DNA from: Limosilactobacillus pulli
GTDB lineage: Bacteria; Bacillota; Bacilli; Lactobacillales; Lactobacillaceae
DNA: 64,000 nucleotides
Direction of reading: 5' to 3'
NCBI RefSeq assembly: GCF_947381555.1
Contig: NZ_CANCWQ010000004.1
Span: forward strand, 37,259-101,258
Of the stretch, positions 8,338-16,868 are shown piece by piece (position 1 is the first letter of the stretch; every line of letters begins with the position of its first letter). A program made the translations under genes and the position numbers. A model generated the notes under the pieces. That model was not told where the DNA came from, searched no databases, and was given only the letters and a program-made list of their open reading frames with translations.

Positions 8338-9636
8338 TTGTTCACAACCGTCAAAAATGCATTCAAGGTTAAGGATATTCGTAAGAAGATCCTGTTCACC
8401 TTGTTTGTACTGATTGTTTACCGGTTAGGTGCCTCAATCACGGTACCCGGTGTGAATGCTGCGGCTTTAGAGCAGATTTCTAGTACCGGTTTGGCATCTA
8501 TTTTGAACACTTTCAGTGGTGGCGGTTTGGATAACTACTCATTATTTGCGATGGGGGTTTCCCCGTACATCACGGCTCAAATCGTGGTTCAACTTCTTCA
8601 GATGGACATTGTGCCTAAGTTTGTTGAATGGAGCAAACAGGGGGAAGTTGGTCGACGGAAGCTTAATCAGGCTACGCGGTGGCTTACAATCGTGCTTGGA
8701 TTTATCCAGTCGATTGGGATTACCGCGGGCTTCAATGCATTAAGCACTGTTAAACTGGTTAACAATCCGGGGGTGGAAACCTACATCACGATTGGTCTGA
8801 TCTTAACTGCAGGTACTATGTTTGCTACTTGGCTAGGGGACATGATTACCGAACGTGGTCTTGGTAACGGTGTCTCAATGCTGATCTTTGCTGGGATCAT
8901 CGCTGAAATGCCAAACGGGATCAAACAGTTATGGAATGATCAAATCGCTGGTGAATCCGGCGCAAACCTCTGGATGGGAATTGGCTTTATTGCCCTAGTG
9001 GTTGTAGCGATTCTGGCAATTGTGACGTTCGTTACCTGGTTCCAGCAGGCTGAACGGCGTTTGCCGATTCAATACACGCGGCGAACAACTACTTCGCCGT
9101 CGAATAGTTATCTTCCATTGAAGATCAACGTTTCTGGGGTGATTCCAGTGATCTTTGCCGGCTCGTTTATCTCAACGCCGCAAACGATCTTAATGGCCTT
9201 TCAGCAAAATCATAGTCAAGATACCTGGTATCAGGTTATGACAACGATTTTTAATATGCAGTCTGGTCCAGGCATTGCGCTGTATGTATTTTTGATTGTT
9301 GTATTTACCTTTTTCTACGCCTTTGTTCAAGTTAATCCAGAAAAACTCGCGGAAAACTTGCAAAAGCAAGGCAGCTACATCTCTGGCGTTTGGCCAGGCA
9401 AAGGCACACAGGACTTTGTATCAGGACTGTTGATGCGTTTGTCAACGGTTGGATCGTTATTCTTGGGATTGATCTCATTGATCCCACTGCTGGCAAGCAA
9501 CATCTGGAACCTGAGTCAATCAATTGGCTTAGGCGGTACCAGTTTGTTGATCGTCGTTCAGATTGCTCTGGACGTTGTGCGGCAGATGCGCAGTTTAACG
9601 ATGAAACGTGAGTATATTGGATTTATCCGCGAATAA
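8338..9636 (+). CDS. secY: Preprotein translocase channel subunit SecY
   Basis: 432 residues starting at TTG 8338, immediately after the rplO stop. SecY forms the membrane channel of the Sec translocase with SecE and SecG. About ten transmembrane helices are visible. The family segments include the plug-proximal LDNYSLFAMGVSPYITAQIV region, TERGLGNGVSMLIF in the middle, and the cytosolic loop RRLPIQYTRRT. Position before adk is the classical spc-operon arrangement. Confidence 0.97.
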   Translation: MFTTVKNAFKVKDIRKKILFTLFVLIVYRLGASITVPGVNAAALEQISSTGLASILNTFSGGGLDNYSLFAMGVSPYITAQIVVQLLQMDIVPKFVEWSKQGEVGRRKLNQATRWLTIVLGFIQSIGITAGFNALSTVKLVNNPGVETYITIGLILTAGTMFATWLGDMITERGLGNGVSMLIFAGIIAEMPNGIKQLWNDQIAGESGANLWMGIGFIALVVVAILAIVTFVTWFQQAERRLPIQYTRRTTTSPSNSYLPLKINVSGVIPVIFAGSFISTPQTILMAFQQNHSQDTWYQVMTTIFNMQSGPGIALYVFLIVVFTFFYAFVQVNPEKLAENLQKQGSYISGVWPGKGTQDFVSGLLMRLSTVGSLFLGLISLIPLLASNIWNLSQSIGLGGTSLLIVVQIALDVVRQMRSLTMKREYIGFIRE

Positions 9637-9655
9637 ATATAGGAGGAATTGGCAA

Positions 9656-10315
9656 ATGAGTACGATGAACCTCGTTTTAATGGGTCTGCCTGGTGCCGGT
9701 AAAGGTACACAAGCCCAAGAAATCGTCAAGGACTTTGATATCCCACACATCTCAACTGGGGATATCTTCCGGGCAGCAATCAAGAACGAAACGCCAATGG
9801 GTCTGGAAGCCAAGAAATATATCGATAAAGGCGAATTAGTTCCTGACGAAGTTACGAACGGCATTGTGAAGGAACGTTTGGCTCAAGATGACACCAAGCA
9901 CGGTTTCATGTTGGATGGTTTTCCTCGCAATCTGGCGCAAGCCGAAGCCCTCAACAAAATGTTGGCTGATGATGGCCGTAAGCTGGATGCTGTAATCGAC
10001 ATTGATGTTAACCCTGAAGGGCTGGTTAAGCGTCTGAGTAGCCGGATCATCTGCCGGAAGTGTGGCACAACCTACAACACGCTTTCCAACCCACCAAAGG
10101 TTGAAGGTACTTGCGATGTCTGTGGTTCCCACGACTTCTACCAACGTGATGATGATAAGCCCGCAACCGTTAAGAACCGGTTAGACGTCAACATTAAACT
10201 GAACACGCCACTGATCGACTTTTACAAGCAAATGGGGATTCTCCATGAGATCGATGGCGAACAAGACATCGATAAGGTTTATCAAGCCGTTAAGGAAGTT
10301 CTGACTAGCCTTTAA
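9656..10315 (+). CDS. adk: Adenylate kinase
   Basis: 219 residues from ATG 9656, ten bases after AGGAGG. The enzyme interconverts ATP + AMP and 2 ADP. The P-loop GLPGAGKGTQ is at residues 9-18, DGFPR is the AMP-contact segment, and the LID domain carries four cysteines (CRKCG and CDVCG), the zinc-binding form typical of Gram-positive adenylate kinases. The upstream in-frame start at 9608 lies inside secY and lacks a site. Confidence 0.97.
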   Translation: MSTMNLVLMGLPGAGKGTQAQEIVKDFDIPHISTGDIFRAAIKNETPMGLEAKKYIDKGELVPDEVTNGIVKERLAQDDTKHGFMLDGFPRNLAQAEALNKMLADDGRKLDAVIDIDVNPEGLVKRLSSRIICRKCGTTYNTLSNPPKVEGTCDVCGSHDFYQRDDDKPATVKNRLDVNIKLNTPLIDFYKQMGILHEIDGEQDIDKVYQAVKEVLTSL

Positions 10316-10334
10316 GACTCATTGTTAGTTGAAT

Positions 10335-10373
10335 CCTTGCGTAATCGCCTGCTCTGTGGTATACTACGCAAGG
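10335..10373 (+). promoter_or_regulatory. Promoter before infA overlapped by a palindrome
   Basis: A -35 of TTGCGT (10337-10342) and an extended -10 TGG-TATACT (10357-10365) are separated by 17 bases, a strong vegetative promoter within the spc/alpha cluster. A perfect 9-base inverted repeat, CCTTGCGTA at 10335-10343 and TACGCAAGG at 10365-10373, spans exactly from the -35 to the probable start point, so it could be an operator or an RNA hairpin. Confidence 0.6.
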
Positions 10374-10388
10374 TTTATCTAGCTTGCA

Positions 10389-10418
10389 GTGGAAGGTGTA
10401 CGCCGCTTTCCACCGTTT
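10389..10418 (+). terminator. Attenuator-like hairpin in the infA leader
   Basis: GTGGAAGG at 10389-10396 pairs with CTTTCCAC at 10406-10413 (one G-U), followed by CG and five T at 10414-10418. It lies between the promoter at 10337-10365 and the infA ribosome site, so it could act as a leader attenuator or as a terminator for adk read-through. Confidence 0.5.
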
Positions 10419-10452
10419 TTACGTAATTTTACCGGCAAGGAGGAACCGTTCA

Positions 10453-10671
10453 GTGGCAAAGGCCGATGTTATCGAAGTCGAAGGTAAGGTTACCGAAACC
10501 CTGCCTAACGCAATGTTTAAAGTTGAATTGGAAAATGGGGTTGAGATCCTGGCACACGTTTCTGGCAAAATCCGGATGCACTACATCAAGATTCTGCCTG
10601 GTGACCGCGTCAAGGTTGAAATGTCTCCATATGATCTGACCAAAGGCCGGATTACTTTCCGCTTCAAATAA
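10453..10671 (+). CDS. infA: Translation initiation factor IF-1
   Basis: 72 residues from GTG 10453 (MAKADVIEVEGKV), the standard length. IF-1 is a single OB-fold that occupies the A site during initiation. HVSGKIRMHYIKILPGDRVKVE is the RNA-binding face. The site AAGGAGGA at 10437-10444 supports this start. A longer in-frame reading from 10384 lacks any site and runs through the leader hairpin, so it is rejected. Confidence 0.97.
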   Translation: MAKADVIEVEGKVTETLPNAMFKVELENGVEILAHVSGKIRMHYIKILPGDRVKVEMSPYDLTKGRITFRFK

Positions 10672-10710
10672 GTCTTTAGTCTAAAATCATTTTTAGGAGG
10701 ATTATTTACA

Positions 10711-10827
10711 ATGAAAGTACGACCATCAGTAAAGCGGATGTGCGAAAAGTGCAAGATCGTCAAGCGTAATGGTCGGGTTATGGTAATTTGCCCTAACCCA
10801 AAGCACAAGCAACGCCAAGGCAAGTAA
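10711..10827 (+). CDS. rpmJ: 50S ribosomal protein L36
   Basis: 38 residues, too short for most ORF cut-offs. It begins MKVRPSVKRMCEKCK and contains the zinc ribbon CxxC (CEKC) with C and H further on (VICPNPKHKQRQG). AGGAGG lies 11 bases before the ATG. L36 organises 23S rRNA near the GTPase centre. Position between infA and rpsM is canonical. Confidence 0.96.
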   Translation: MKVRPSVKRMCEKCKIVKRNGRVMVICPNPKHKQRQGK

Positions 10828-10856
10828 TTATATTTTAGAATTGGAGGTGTAACTCA

Positions 10857-11222
10857 ATGGCTCGTATCGCAGGTGTCGACTTACCTCGTGACAAGCGAAT
10901 CGTAATCGGCTTAACTTACATTTATGGTATTGGTAACACGACTGCTAAGAAGGTTCTGGCTGCTGCCGGTGTTTCTGAAGACATTCGTGTCAAGGACCTG
11001 ACGCCAGAACAAGAAGAAAAGATCCGTGGTCAAGTAGACCAACTTAAGGTTGAAGGTGACCTTCGTCGTGAAGTTTCCCTGAACATCAAGCGTCTGCAAG
11101 AAATCGGCTCTTACCGTGGCATGCGTCACCGTCGTGGTCTGCCAGTTCGTGGTCAACACACTAAGAACAACGCACGGACTCGCAAGGGCAAGGCTGTCGC
11201 TATCGCCAACAAGAAGAAGTAA
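10857..11222 (+). CDS. rpsM: 30S ribosomal protein S13
   Basis: 121 residues starting MARIAGVDLPRDKR. S13 contacts L5 and the P-site tRNA at the top of the head. It has the helix-two-turns-helix segment YIYGIGNTTAKKVL and the basic C-terminal tail RGLPVRGQHTKNNARTRKG. GGAGGTG precedes the ATG. Confidence 0.97.
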   Translation: MARIAGVDLPRDKRIVIGLTYIYGIGNTTAKKVLAAAGVSEDIRVKDLTPEQEEKIRGQVDQLKVEGDLRREVSLNIKRLQEIGSYRGMRHRRGLPVRGQHTKNNARTRKGKAVAIANKKK

Positions 11223-11252
11223 TCAATACTATAAAGGAGGTTAGTTAGTTTT

Positions 11253-11642
11253 ATGGCAACCAAAAAAGGTTCACGCAAGCGTCGTGCAAAAAAGAATGTT
11301 GAAACTGGTGTTGCACACATTCACTCAACTTTCAACAACACGTTGATCATGATCACTGATGTGCAAGGCAATGCCGTTGCTTGGTCCTCAGCCGGTGTGC
11401 TGGGCTTCAAAGGCTCTCGTAAGTCTACTCCATTTGCCGCTCAAATGGCTTCTGAAGCTGCTGCCAAGCAAGCAATGGAACACGGTATGAAGACGGTTGA
11501 AGTTGAAGTTAAGGGCCCTGGTTCGGGTCGTGAATCAGCTATCCGTGCTCTGCAAGCAACTGGTCTTGAAGTTACTGCCATCCGGGACGTAACTCCAGTG
11601 CCACACAATGGTTCTCGTCCTCCAAAGCGTCGTCGTGTCTAA
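11253..11642 (+). CDS. rpsK: 30S ribosomal protein S11
   Basis: 129 residues. S11 lies on the platform near the E site. The signature HIHSTFNNTLIMITD is at residues 22-36, and the C-terminal run RDVTPVPHNGSRPPKRRRV is typical. AAGGAGG lies upstream of the ATG. An 82-base gap follows before rpoA. Confidence 0.97.
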   Translation: MATKKGSRKRRAKKNVETGVAHIHSTFNNTLIMITDVQGNAVAWSSAGVLGFKGSRKSTPFAAQMASEAAAKQAMEHGMKTVEVEVKGPGSGRESAIRALQATGLEVTAIRDVTPVPHNGSRPPKRRRV

Positions 11643-11724
11643 TCGCATCAACGGCGAAATTATCATTGGCCAGGTGCTTTTAAACAATCTACGGACCACG
11701 TTTTGAAAGGGGAAACAGAGTAGA

Positions 11725-12669
11725 ATGATCGAATTTGAAAAACCAAACATTCACAAAGTCGAAGAAACTGACAACTACGGTAAGTTTGTTGTCGAACCAC
11801 TGGAGCGTGGCTACGGGACCACTCTGGGGAATTCTCTTCGTCGTGTAATGATGGCTTCTCTGCCAGGTGCCGCAATTACCAGTATCCAAATCGACGGTGT
11901 GCTTCATGAGTTCAGTACCGTTCAAGGCGTTACAGAAGACGTTACGCAGATCATCTTGAATCTCAAGAAGGTTTCTTTGAAGATTGAAGATGAAGATGCC
12001 AAGGATTTGGAATTGGATGTCAAGGGTCCTGCAGAAGTAACTGCCGGTGACATCCAAGGTGATGGCGACGTTACGATCTTGAACCCTGACTTGCATATTG
12101 CAACGGTCGCTGATGGAGCTGAACTGCACATCATGATGACGGCTGATAAGGGTCGTGGCTATGTACCAGCCGATCAAAACAAGCTGCGTTTGAGCGGTCT
12201 TGAAATTGGGACTTTGCCAATTGACTCCATCTACACCCCTATCGAACGGGTCAACTACACCGTAGAAAACACGCGGGTCGGCCAAAGCAACGACTTTGAC
12301 AAGTTGACGTTGGATGTCTGGACGGATGGTTCATTGACCCCAACGGCTGCCATTAGTCTTGCTGCCAAGATCTTGACTGAACACTTGGAGATGTTTGTCA
12401 ACCTGACTGAAGAAGCAAAAGATGCCAAAGTGATGGTTGAACGCGAAGAAACTCACCAAGAAAAGGTACTCGACAAGACGATTGAAGAACTGGATCTGTC
12501 GGTTCGTTCTTACAACTGCTTGAAGCGTGCTGATATTCAAACTGTTAAGGACCTGACTGAGCGGACTGAAGCTGATATGATGAAGGTTCGCAACCTGGGT
12601 CAAAAGTCCTTAGAAGAAATCAAGCTGAAGCTGGCCGACTTGGGCGTAGGCTTCCGCCAAGAAGACTAA
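11725..12669 (+). CDS. rpoA: DNA-directed RNA polymerase alpha subunit
   Basis: 314 residues. The N-terminal dimerisation and assembly domain (about 1-230) includes ERGYGTTLGNSLRRVMMASL, and the C-terminal domain (about 245-310) carries the helix-hairpin-helix NLGQKSLEEIKLKL that binds UP elements and activators. AAAGGGG lies before the ATG. It is followed by rplQ as in nearly all bacteria. Confidence 0.97.
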   Translation: MIEFEKPNIHKVEETDNYGKFVVEPLERGYGTTLGNSLRRVMMASLPGAAITSIQIDGVLHEFSTVQGVTEDVTQIILNLKKVSLKIEDEDAKDLELDVKGPAEVTAGDIQGDGDVTILNPDLHIATVADGAELHIMMTADKGRGYVPADQNKLRLSGLEIGTLPIDSIYTPIERVNYTVENTRVGQSNDFDKLTLDVWTDGSLTPTAAISLAAKILTEHLEMFVNLTEEAKDAKVMVEREETHQEKVLDKTIEELDLSVRSYNCLKRADIQTVKDLTERTEADMMKVRNLGQKSLEEIKLKLADLGVGFRQED

Positions 12670-12699
12670 TTAAAACAATTAAAAGGAGGGAACCACTTC

Positions 12700-13083
12700 A
12701 TGAGTTACCGTAAATTAGGACGTACTAGTTCACAACGTAAGGCTTTATTACGTGATTTGACCACTGACCTGATCGTCAACGGCAGCATCAAGACTACCGA
12801 AGCTCGCGCTAAGGAAGTTCGCAAGACTGCTGACAAGATGATTACGCTGGCAAAGCGTGGCGACTTGGCTTCTCGTCGTCAAGCAGCCGCTTTCCTGCGC
12901 AATGTCGTTGCTGACGTTAAGGAAGACGGCGACAACGTTCGCGTACAATCAGCTCTGCAATACCTGTTTGAAGAGCTGGCACCAAAGTTTGCCGACCGTA
13001 AAGGTGGTTACACGCGGATTCTGAAGACCATGCCTCGTCGTGGTGACGGCGCACAAATGGTTGTTCTGGAATTTGTCGACTAA
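12700..13083 (+). CDS. rplQ: 50S ribosomal protein L17
   Basis: 127 residues starting MSYRKLGRTSSQRKALLRDL. L17 lies near the tunnel exit. The C-terminal signature GGYTRILKTMPRRGDGAQMVVLE is intact. AAAAGGAGGG precedes the ATG. It is the last gene of the superoperon and is followed directly by the L17DE-type RNA. Confidence 0.97.
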   Translation: MSYRKLGRTSSQRKALLRDLTTDLIVNGSIKTTEARAKEVRKTADKMITLAKRGDLASRRQAAAFLRNVVADVKEDGDNVRVQSALQYLFEELAPKFADRKGGYTRILKTMPRRGDGAQMVVLEFVD

Positions 13084-13111
13084 TCATTTTCGTCAATTCA
13101 ATACGTAATAA

Positions 13112-13227
13112 AGAATCACTACAGCTGGTGGTATAGAGCGCTACGATGGTGGAATCGTTATTCCTAGTCTAGCTCGAATGCGGGGACGTAAAGTCTTTCG
13201 TGCACCCCAGTTGTAAGTGATTTTTTT
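13112..13227 (+). ncRNA. L17 downstream element (L17DE) RNA with terminator
   Basis: Twenty-nine bases after the rplQ stop, a long closing helix forms: AATCACT at 13114-13120 pairs with AGTGATT at 13216-13222, continuing inward with CAGCTGG at 13122-13128 and CCAGTTG at 13207-13213. It encloses about 78 bases with internal hairpin potential and is followed by a T-run ending at 13227. Weinberg and co-workers described the L17 downstream element as a structured RNA in the 3' UTR of rplQ in lactic acid bacteria and Listeria. The match is by position and shape; a covariance-model search would confirm it. Confidence 0.75.
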
Positions 13228-13278
13228 GTATATGGCAGATTGTAAAATTTAAGTTGAACATTTTAGTGGACAGAAAAA

Positions 13279-13339
13279 CCCATAAAGGTCTTTAATGGTG
13301 TCGTCACAACATTCCATTAGAAAGAAGGACCTTTATGGG
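13279..13339 (+). promoter_or_regulatory. Hairpin burying the IS30 transposase start codon
   Basis: A perfect 12-base repeat, CCCATAAAGGTC at 13279-13290 and GACCTTTATGGG at 13328-13339, extends inward with AATGG/CCATT (13294-13298 with 13314-13318). The transposase ATG (13335-13337) and part of its ribosome site lie in the 3' arm. Such structures block translation of transposase from read-through transcripts entering an IS from outside. Confidence 0.6.
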
Positions 13340-14258
13340 CACCACTATTTTATCATTTGAAGACCGCATTGTCATCGAAACGCTTCGTCATGAAAAGCGA
13401 TCTCTTCGATATATCGCTGATTACCTGGGCTTTAGTAAGACTACTATCTTTAATGAAATTCACCGGTTAAAGGGTGAATACCATGCGACTAGTGCGCAAG
13501 CCGACCACGAAACTAAACTTAGTTATCGTGGCCGGAAATGCTCATTAACGGTTAACCTCAAACGACTAATCGAAGACAAGATCAAGATTCAGAAATGGTC
13601 AATTGAACAAGTAGCCCATGTGGTTAGGATCGCCTACAAGACTATCTATAACTGGGTCGATCAAGGACTTCTAGATATTCGGATGACTGATTTACCTGAC
13701 CATGGTATTCGTCGTAAGCGGGCTAAAGAAACCCGTGGGACTTTCAGTCATGGTCGTTCGATTGAAGATCGTCCAGCTGAAGCTTCTGATCGTAATATTG
13801 CAGGCCATTTTGAAGTTGATACAGTTTTATCTGGCAAGCGCAAAGGTCAAGCAGTAGCCACGTTTGTCGAACGCAAGAGTCGCCTTACTATCGTTAAACG
13901 GCTTGATGGACGAGATAGCACTTCAATGACTAAGGCTATCCTTGAGTTAGCTAATCAATTAGGAACTAATCTCAAGACACTGACGGTTGATCACGGGAAA
14001 GAGTTCGCCAACTACCAATCAATTGAGAAAAATACCGGCGTGCCGTTGTACTTTGCACATGCTTATTCTCCGCATGAACGTGGTAGTAATGAGAATCGTA
14101 ATCGAGTGTTACGGCGATTTATTCCTAAGGGTCAGCCAATTGAAGAGATTAGTGATGATGAATTGATTCAGATTAACTGGTATCTGAATTCACGGCCTCT
14201 CAAATGTTTGAACTGGCGAACTCCAATTGAGATCTTTTTGCTTAATCTGCGTCATTAA
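13335..14258 (+). CDS. IS30-family transposase
   Basis: 307 residues. The N-terminal helix-turn-helix (about residues 10-45, RSLRYIADYLGFSKTTIFNE) binds the element ends. The DDE catalytic domain follows: GHFEVDTV at about residue 157 (first Asp), LTVDHGKEF (second Asp) and PHERGSNENRNRVLRRF (Glu). These are the IS30 signatures. The frame is intact, so the copy may be active. Confidence 0.92.
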   Translation: MGTTILSFEDRIVIETLRHEKRSLRYIADYLGFSKTTIFNEIHRLKGEYHATSAQADHETKLSYRGRKCSLTVNLKRLIEDKIKIQKWSIEQVAHVVRIAYKTIYNWVDQGLLDIRMTDLPDHGIRRKRAKETRGTFSHGRSIEDRPAEASDRNIAGHFEVDTVLSGKRKGQAVATFVERKSRLTIVKRLDGRDSTSMTKAILELANQLGTNLKTLTVDHGKEFANYQSIEKNTGVPLYFAHAYSPHERGSNENRNRVLRRFIPKGQPIEEISDDELIQINWYLNSRPLKCLNWRTPIEIFLLNLRH

Positions 14259-14356
14259 ATTTGTTCAAGTTATTTCTTGCAATCTGCCATATCTTTATTT
14301 TTTCCGCTCCACTGTTAAAATAATAGGATAAGTTTAAAAAGAAATGGGTGACGTGA

Positions 14357-15181
14357 TTGATTGATATTCAACACCTTTCGTTTAAATACCCCGATCATGC
14401 ACAACCGGCACTAGATGATGTATCCATGCAGCTGCCGATGAAAAAATGGACTGCGGTAATTGGTCATAACGGTAGTGGCAAGAGTACCTTGGCCCGATTG
14501 ATTGACGGGCTTTTGATACCAAGCAGCGGCACAATCACAATTGATGATCTGCCAGTTGACGAGGCACATTTGCAGCAGTTGCGTCAACAGATTGGTTTGG
14601 TGTTTCAAAATCCTGACAATCAGTTTGTAGGAACCACGGTTGCCGATGATGTTGCCTTTGGTCTGGAAAATCATCAAGTACCGCATGATCAGATGCAGCA
14701 GCGAATTGATGAGGCTTTAAAGGCAGTCGGCATGCAAGATTTTGCTGACAGTGAACCTTCACTGCTTTCAGGAGGGCAAAAACAACGGGTGGCCCTGGCC
14801 GGTATTTTAGCAATTGGTCCGCGTGTGATCATCTTAGACGAGGCAACCAGTATGCTGGATCCTAAGGGACGTCATGAGCTGCTGACGCTTTTAAAACAGT
14901 TGATCATTCAGCACGATATGACCGTCATCTCAATTACGCATGATCCGGTTGAGCTTTCGATGAGTGATTATGCAGTGGTGCTGGATCATGGCAAGGTCGC
15001 CATGCAAGGAGCAACGGCTGAATTACTCAAAGAACCAGCTAAACTGGCCCAAATGCATCTGGCGCTGCCATTTGCCCAACGTTTGCAGCTGCAGCTAAAG
15101 GAGCGGGGGATCAGCGTTCCAACACAATATCTAGATTCAGAACGGATGGTGGAGTGGCTATGTCAGCAATTGAATTCTTAA
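14357..15181 (+). CDS. ecfA1: Energy-coupling factor transporter ATPase EcfA1
   Basis: 274 residues, TTG start at 14357 (MIDIQHLSFKYP). It is one of two ATPases that power ECF-type vitamin uptake. Walker A GHNGSGKST is at about residue 35, Q-loop VFQNPDNQ, signature LSGGQKQRVALAG, Walker B VIILDEATSMLD and the H-loop ITHD. The start is the weakest point: GGGTG at 14345-14349 is the only site nearby. Its 3' end overlaps ecfA2. Confidence 0.93.
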   Translation: MIDIQHLSFKYPDHAQPALDDVSMQLPMKKWTAVIGHNGSGKSTLARLIDGLLIPSSGTITIDDLPVDEAHLQQLRQQIGLVFQNPDNQFVGTTVADDVAFGLENHQVPHDQMQQRIDEALKAVGMQDFADSEPSLLSGGQKQRVALAGILAIGPRVIILDEATSMLDPKGRHELLTLLKQLIIQHDMTVISITHDPVELSMSDYAVVLDHGKVAMQGATAELLKEPAKLAQMHLALPFAQRLQLQLKERGISVPTQYLDSERMVEWLCQQLNS

Positions 15182-16035
15182 ACGTCAACTATGCTTACCA
15201 AGCAGACACGCCCATGGCCACGTTGGCAGTCAAAGATTTTTCACTTAAGCTTGAGTCGGGCAGCTTTACGGCTATCGTTGGTCATACCGGTAGTGGCAAG
15301 TCAACTTTGATGGCTATGTTGGATGGGCTGCTGGTACCGACTCATGGCAGCTTGCGTGTTGGTGAGGTTACTATCGACAGTCATGCTGACAAAAAGACAT
15401 TAGCTAAGCTGCGCAAAGGAGTTGGCTATGTTTTTCAGTTTCCAGAAAGTCAGCTGTTTGCTGAGACGGTTTTAAAAGACGTGATGTTTGGACCACTTAA
15501 TATGGGTGTCTCACTAGAGCAGGCTAAAGAGCAGGCATTGACGGCTTTGCGATCATTAAAGCTGCCGGAAGATATTAATGATCGCTCGCCATTTGAGCTT
15601 TCTGGCGGCCAAATGCGGCGGGTCGCGATTGCTGGCGTCTTAGCCATGCACCCGCGTGTTTTAATTTTAGATGAACCGACTGCTGGACTGGATCCCCAGG
15701 CAAGTGAGGATCTTTTGAACTTAGTCAATCAATTGCATCAAAAGGGTACTACGATTTTGATGATTACGCATCAAATGGAACAGGCTGCTCGCTATGCAGA
15801 TCACGTTTTGGTTATGAAGCAAGGTCAGCGGACAGCATTTATGACACCGCATGAATTGTTCGGCAAGCCGGATCTGCTTAAAGAGGCTGGGATTTTGCCG
15901 CCAGCAAGCGTTGATTTTGCCAATCAGCTGGTAGTACATGGCCTAAAATTGACCGATGAGGTACCGTTGACCATTGAGCAGCTGGCTGATCAACTTGCTG
16001 ACCATCTTAAGCAAGGAGGACGAGCAAATGGGTAA
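15160..16035 (+). CDS. ecfA2: Energy-coupling factor transporter ATPase EcfA2
   Basis: 291 residues from ATG 15160 (MSAIEFLNVNYAY). It shows Walker A GHTGSGKST, Q-loop VFQFPESQLF (typical of EcfA2), signature LSGGQMRRVAIAG, Walker B LILDEPTAGLD and switch His in THQM. The GTG at 15154 in frame lies within the site GGTGGAG and was not used. It pairs with EcfA1 and EcfT; the substrate-binding S components are encoded elsewhere. Confidence 0.93.
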   Translation: MSAIEFLNVNYAYQADTPMATLAVKDFSLKLESGSFTAIVGHTGSGKSTLMAMLDGLLVPTHGSLRVGEVTIDSHADKKTLAKLRKGVGYVFQFPESQLFAETVLKDVMFGPLNMGVSLEQAKEQALTALRSLKLPEDINDRSPFELSGGQMRRVAIAGVLAMHPRVLILDEPTAGLDPQASEDLLNLVNQLHQKGTTILMITHQMEQAARYADHVLVMKQGQRTAFMTPHELFGKPDLLKEAGILPPASVDFANQLVVHGLKLTDEVPLTIEQLADQLADHLKQGGRANG

Positions 16036-16837
16036 TGCCAAGGTAATACTAGGTGCCTACGTGCCAGGAAGCTCCTGGCTGCATCAACTGGATCCGCGCG
16101 TTAAGCTGTTTAGCTGTTTTTGGTACGTCGTGATCGTCTTTTTGGCCAATAATTGGCTGGGATATCTTTGGCTTTTTGTCGTATTAGGGATGCTGATTGC
16201 ATTGAGTCGGCTGCCATTAAAGCTGTATTGGCGTGGCATCAAACCACTATTTTGGATCATCTTGTTTACCGTGGCGATCCAGCTGCTGTTTAGCAGTGGT
16301 GGGCACGTCTATTGGCAATGGGGCTGGCTGGCAATTACCAGTGGTGGCTTTTATCAATCGGCCATTATCTTGGCGCGGTTCATTTTGATCATCACCATCT
16401 CAACCGTATTAACGGCCACTACGCCAACGCTGCAGCTGGCAGCAGCCATGGAGGCCTTTATGAATCCGCTACGCTATTTACACGTACCGGTTAATCAAAT
16501 TGCGGTCATGCTGATGATTGTACTGCGTTTTATTCCGACGATTATGGATGAAACGACCAAGGTAATGAATGCGCAGAGATCACGGGGCGTTAATTTTGAT
16601 GAGGGCAGTTTGATTGAGCGAGCCAAGCGCTTAGAACCGCTTTTGATTCCCCTGTTTGTGGGCTCATTTAAGCGTGCTGAGGAGTTGGCAACGGCGATGG
16701 AGGCACGTGGTTATGATCCGGATGCACCGCGAACCAAGTATCGTGTCTTGCACTGGCACCATAACGACACGACAGCCATGGTTAGCTTAGCCGTTGCGAC
16801 TTTGATTCTGCTGGTCACACGTTTTTTGCCAGTATGA
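16028..16837 (+). CDS. ecfT: Energy-coupling factor transporter transmembrane protein EcfT
   Basis: 269 residues from ATG 16028 behind AAGGAGGA, overlapping ecfA2 by eight bases. Several hydrophobic helices lie in the first 120 residues. The two ATPase-coupling Ala-Arg-Gly-type motifs appear as QRSRG (about residue 185) and MEARGYD (about residue 224). It is the shared scaffold linking EcfA1A2 to S components. Confidence 0.93.
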   Translation: MGNAKVILGAYVPGSSWLHQLDPRVKLFSCFWYVVIVFLANNWLGYLWLFVVLGMLIALSRLPLKLYWRGIKPLFWIILFTVAIQLLFSSGGHVYWQWGWLAITSGGFYQSAIILARFILIITISTVLTATTPTLQLAAAMEAFMNPLRYLHVPVNQIAVMLMIVLRFIPTIMDETTKVMNAQRSRGVNFDEGSLIERAKRLEPLLIPLFVGSFKRAEELATAMEARGYDPDAPRTKYRVLHWHHNDTTAMVSLAVATLILLVTRFLPV

Positions 16838-16868
16838 ATGATGTTTTGATTGAAAGGAAAACGATAAA

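Larger units (their letters stand above)
13230..14292 (+). mobile_element. IS30-family insertion sequence
   Basis: The element is about 1.06 kb with imperfect terminal inverted repeats. The left end, starting ATATGGCAGATTG at 13230, and the right end, ending CAATCTGCCATAT at 14292, match for 13 bases and continue with a TTGAAC/GTTCAA match further in. It contains one transposase gene on the + strand. I see no convincing target duplication. It lies three bases after the U-run of the L17DE RNA and between rplQ and ecfA1. Confidence 0.85.
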
